Of a DNA stretch of 64,000 bases, positions 61,616 through 64,000 are shown one piece after another. The position numbers were made by a program, and so were the translations under genes. Origin of the DNA: WVZH01 sp034430425. Lineage in GTDB: Bacteria; Chloroflexota; Anaerolineae; Anaerolineales; E44-bin32. Location: the NCBI GenBank assembly GCA_034430425.1, contig DAOUEK010000020.1, forward strand, positions 10,021-74,020, in the 5' to 3' direction. The notes under the pieces were generated by a model. It did not search any database, had not been told where the DNA came from, and saw only the letters and a program-made list of their open reading frames with translations. The stretch's first letter is position 1. Each line of letters opens with the position of its first letter.

Positions 61616-63613
61616 TCAAGGTTGCCATGCGGGTTGGAAATCGAGTGCGGGATGATCCGTCAAACGGGTTGGCGATCCGCCATTTGCCGTCATCAGGTAG
61701 ATTTCGTGGTTGGCATTGTCTCGCCAGGATTCAAACACGATCCATTCTCCGTCTGGCGACCAATTGGGATCGTCGTTGGGGCCCAACGCTGTCAGGCGTA
61801 CTTTGCCGTATCCCAGAGCATCCCATTCGATGACCCAGATATGATTGCTGGCGGCGTATGCGATCCATTCACCGTCCGGGGACCATGAAGGTGTGTGTGC
61901 GTGTTGGTCACGTGTGACTTGATCGGGTGTTGAGCCGTTGTAAGATCCATCTCTGTAGAACCAGTAGATCACAGGATAGCCACTACCGGATGTATTCAAA
62001 ATAGCCACCTTTTCTGCTCCAGGTGACCAGCTGGCCTGGCGATCGTAGGCGTTCTCACGGCTTACGCGAACGGCGTTGCCGCCCGATTCATCCACGAGCC
62101 AGACGGATGGCCGATTATCTTCGAGGTGTGTGAATGATATTCCGGCTTGTGTCCATTGTGGATCGAAAACGCCGCCGACTTTTGTGATCAAGGGGAAGAA
62201 CGCGCCTCCCGCTATGTCTGCTCGATAGATGACTGCATTTTGATAGTTATCTTTCTTTCCATTACACGGCGAGGTAAAGAGAAGTTGTTGACCGTCGGGT
62301 GACCATGCAGGTTGGCAGGCGCCATCAGATACGTCTGTAAATTGCTGAACACCGCTTCCATCGAGATTGACGAGAAATACCTGGGGAACGCCTTCTCTGT
62401 CGCTGGCGAATGCGATCAGGCCGCCGCCGCTGCCGATGGGCGTGCTGGAGGGCGTATATGTAATTTCGGTTGTGGGGGTAGCGGTGTCATTGATTTGTGG
62501 TGTATCGGTTGCAGGAAGCGATTCTTTCGTGTCTGATGGCGGTAGTATGTTTTGCGTGGTGGGTAACATCGCAATGATACTGTCCGTCGCTTGTGTTGAA
62601 CCGGATGGAGGTGATTGCCTTCCAAGTATACCGGGAAGCAGGACGGCGGCGGCGATAACGATCAAGAGCAGCAATGGAATCCAGATTATCGACCGCATCT
62701 GTTTTCTGTCGCGGAGGATCGTAGTCGCGCTGCTGAGTATATTGTCACTCGTTTTGGCAGGTTTTGTACCGGCTTCACCTGTGGCGATTGTTGCGGCAGC
62801 GGATGCGGATGGAAACAACGCGTCCTGGAACTCCTGGATAGATTGAAATCGCTCGTCAGGTTGTGTCCTGACTGCACGTTCGATGGCTTGCGCGACGCGG
62901 GGTGAAATCAATGGGTTTAAATCTCGCATCGGTATGAGACGTTCAACCCCCATCTCTCTTTTGATACTGTCCGCGGGAATTCTTCCCGTGAGTAATGAAT
63001 ACAAGGTCGCTGCCATTGAAAAAACATCGGTGCGGGTATCTGTGCTTCCCTGGCCGTATTGTTCAGGCGGCGCAAAACCTGGCGTATACGCTCGCGCGCC
63101 GAGAGTTGTTGTTTCTTTCGGGTCGTGCGCTTTGGCGAGACCGAAATCAACGAGTACAGCATTTCCTTCTGGCGTGATCTTGATGTTTCCTGGTTTGATA
63201 TCGCGGTGAATCACAGGTTGTGGGCGTGAATGCATGTAATTCAGCGCTTGCATGATCTCTCGCGCCCAATGCAGAACGGGCTCCTCCGGCAATGGTTTCC
63301 CACCTCGTCTGCGCATGAGCGCGTGGGCGTTTTCGCCGGGAATGAAATCCATGACGATGTATTGACCCTGGCCGGGAATCTCGAAGTGATCGGTGACACG
63401 GGGAAGTCCCGGATGTCGCAAAGATGCTAATAATCTCGCTTCATGCATGAATTGCCGGCCTGCCGCAGGGGATACAAATAGATTTTCCTTGATCGCTACC
63501 TTAATCGTTAAATTCTCGTCGAAACCTCGGTAGACTGCACCCATGCCTCCACTGGCGAGTAGCTCGAGGATACGGTAGCGGTTGTAGAGCAGGCTGTTGA
63601 TTTCGAGAGGCAT
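61616..63613 (-). CDS. Ser/Thr protein kinase with extracytoplasmic TolB-like propeller
   Basis: 665 residues. The Hanks-type kinase domain (~10-270) has glycine loop LASGGMGAVY (19-28), K42 in VAIKEN, HRD 136-138 with K140 and N143, DFG 156-158 and the APE-like APPEQYG. A juxtamembrane linker, one membrane helix (~310-330, IIWIPLLLLIVIAAAVLLPG) and a Thr/Pro-rich stalk lead to a PD40 propeller (~395-665; PAWSPDGQQLLF, ASWSPGAEKVAI, PSWSPDGEWIAYA, PNWSPDGEWIVFES). The propeller outside and kinase inside give a one-protein receptor. The same blade type is used by the lipoproteins encoded downstream. GGAGAG lies before ATG 63613. Confidence 0.95.
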   Translation of the reverse strand: MPLEINSLLYNRYRILELLASGGMGAVYRGFDENLTIKVAIKENLFVSPAAGRQFMHEARLLASLRHPGLPRVTDHFEIPGQGQYIVMDFIPGENAHALMRRRGGKPLPEEPVLHWAREIMQALNYMHSRPQPVIHRDIKPGNIKITPEGNAVLVDFGLAKAHDPKETTTLGARAYTPGFAPPEQYGQGSTDTRTDVFSMAATLYSLLTGRIPADSIKREMGVERLIPMRDLNPLISPRVAQAIERAVRTQPDERFQSIQEFQDALFPSASAAATIATGEAGTKPAKTSDNILSSATTILRDRKQMRSIIWIPLLLLIVIAAAVLLPGILGRQSPPSGSTQATDSIIAMLPTTQNILPPSDTKESLPATDTPQINDTATPTTEITYTPSSTPIGSGGGLIAFASDREGVPQVFLVNLDGSGVQQFTDVSDGACQPAWSPDGQQLLFTSPCNGKKDNYQNAVIYRADIAGGAFFPLITKVGGVFDPQWTQAGISFTHLEDNRPSVWLVDESGGNAVRVSRENAYDRQASWSPGAEKVAILNTSGSGYPVIYWFYRDGSYNGSTPDQVTRDQHAHTPSWSPDGEWIAYAASNHIWVIEWDALGYGKVRLTALGPNDDPNWSPDGEWIVFESWRDNANHEIYLMTANGGSPTRLTDHPALDFQPAWQP

Positions 63614-63807
63614 GAATCTCTCCGGAGGTGGAATTCAATTTCTTTGCGTGTATTGATTGTCGATCGCTTCGTTTCTGCACGCCAAACAATAGTTGTACTC
63701 CGAATCGTAAGCGTACTATATCATACAGAAGATAGTGAAGATTTCCAATTCCTTGTTATGCCGTTTTGCGATGTGGAATTCAATCAGGATCACACATAAA
63801 TGGAAAA

Positions 63808-64000
63808 CTAATTCCTTTCCCGCTCGAGTGCTTCGTCGATTAATGCACCAAGTTCATCCGGCGATGATGTCGGTCGTTTGCACGTGAAGTGTTGACACAA
63901 AAAAGCCATGGGCAGGTCTTTCAACATCGCACGTCCCTCAAGCAGCACAGGTACTCCCTGGCCTTTGGTTTCTCCACCGGCAATCACCAATCGCGGCAGG
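63808..64000 (-). CDS. C-terminal end of a YyaL-like thioredoxin-domain protein (cut by right edge)
   Basis: About 64 codons remain open to the right edge and end in LERERN-stop at 63808. The stretch VPVLLEGRAMLKDLPMAFLC followed by QHFTCKRPTSSPDEL matches the conserved C-terminus of YyaL/spermatogenesis-associated 20-like proteins. These have an N-terminal thioredoxin-like domain and an (alpha/alpha)6 barrel of unclear function. The true start lies outside the window. Confidence 0.75.
   Translation of the reverse strand, partial: LPRLVIAGGETKGQGVPVLLEGRAMLKDLPMAFLCQHFTCKRPTSSPDELGALIDEALERERN

Overview
The window looks like a piece of a Chloroflexota chromosome, probably an Anaerolineae-type bacterium. 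This is inferred from gene content only, with no database search. The main pointers are two proteins with the YYY membrane domain (DUF2298, known mostly from Chloroflexi and archaea), an archaeal-type isopentenyl phosphate kinase next to mevalonate kinase, and many lipoproteins with Thr/Pro/Ser-rich stalks and beta-propellers. Genes are densely packed, often with overlapping stop/start codons (ATGA, TTGA, GTGA). No rRNA, tRNA, CRISPR array, insertion sequence or prophage was seen.

Left part (1-18 kb). A HAD phosphatase (minus) is divergent from mutL, whose protein carries the intact endonuclease motif. A tightly overlapping minus-strand operon encodes a receiver-CpaE/TadZ-like ATPase, a sirtuin and a GAF histidine kinase. 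Divergent from it is a 1094-residue membrane histidine kinase whose phospho-accepting His is replaced by Gln. A T-box leader with a strong terminator precedes valS, followed by a CPBP protease and a beta-lactamase-fold serine hydrolase. A minus-strand group holds an unrecognised coiled-coil protein, a LysE-type exporter, an OmpR-like regulator with a degenerate receiver, and a LysW-like zinc-ribbon protein.

Middle (18-43 kb). A minus-strand operon makes isoprenoid precursors and uses them (UbiA-type prenyl-phosphate transferase, mevalonate kinase, isopentenyl phosphate kinase). Divergent from it are tlyA and then a long plus-strand run: lepA, a flippase-like membrane protein, a GT4 glycosyltransferase, a methyltransferase, four large GT-C/YYY membrane proteins (one a 1779-residue fusion), cmk and plsC. 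This run probably builds a lipid-linked surface glycan, with nucleotide and lipid housekeeping genes attached. glmS follows with its own promoter and, in its leader, a well-matched glmS ribozyme. That ribozyme is the most striking regulatory element in the window.

Right part (43-64 kb) is devoted to the cell envelope. It holds an NBR1-type Ig lipoprotein and three tandem HtrA-like lipoprotein proteases, two of them nearly identical through the catalytic and PDZ regions. On the minus strand is a co-directional run: a Ser/Thr kinase with an extracytoplasmic TolB-like propeller, adenosine deaminase, a small membrane protein, a PfkB kinase, and five beta-propeller lipoproteins in a row, two of which share a Ycf48-like module in different domain positions. 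The right edge cuts a YyaL-like thioredoxin-domain protein.
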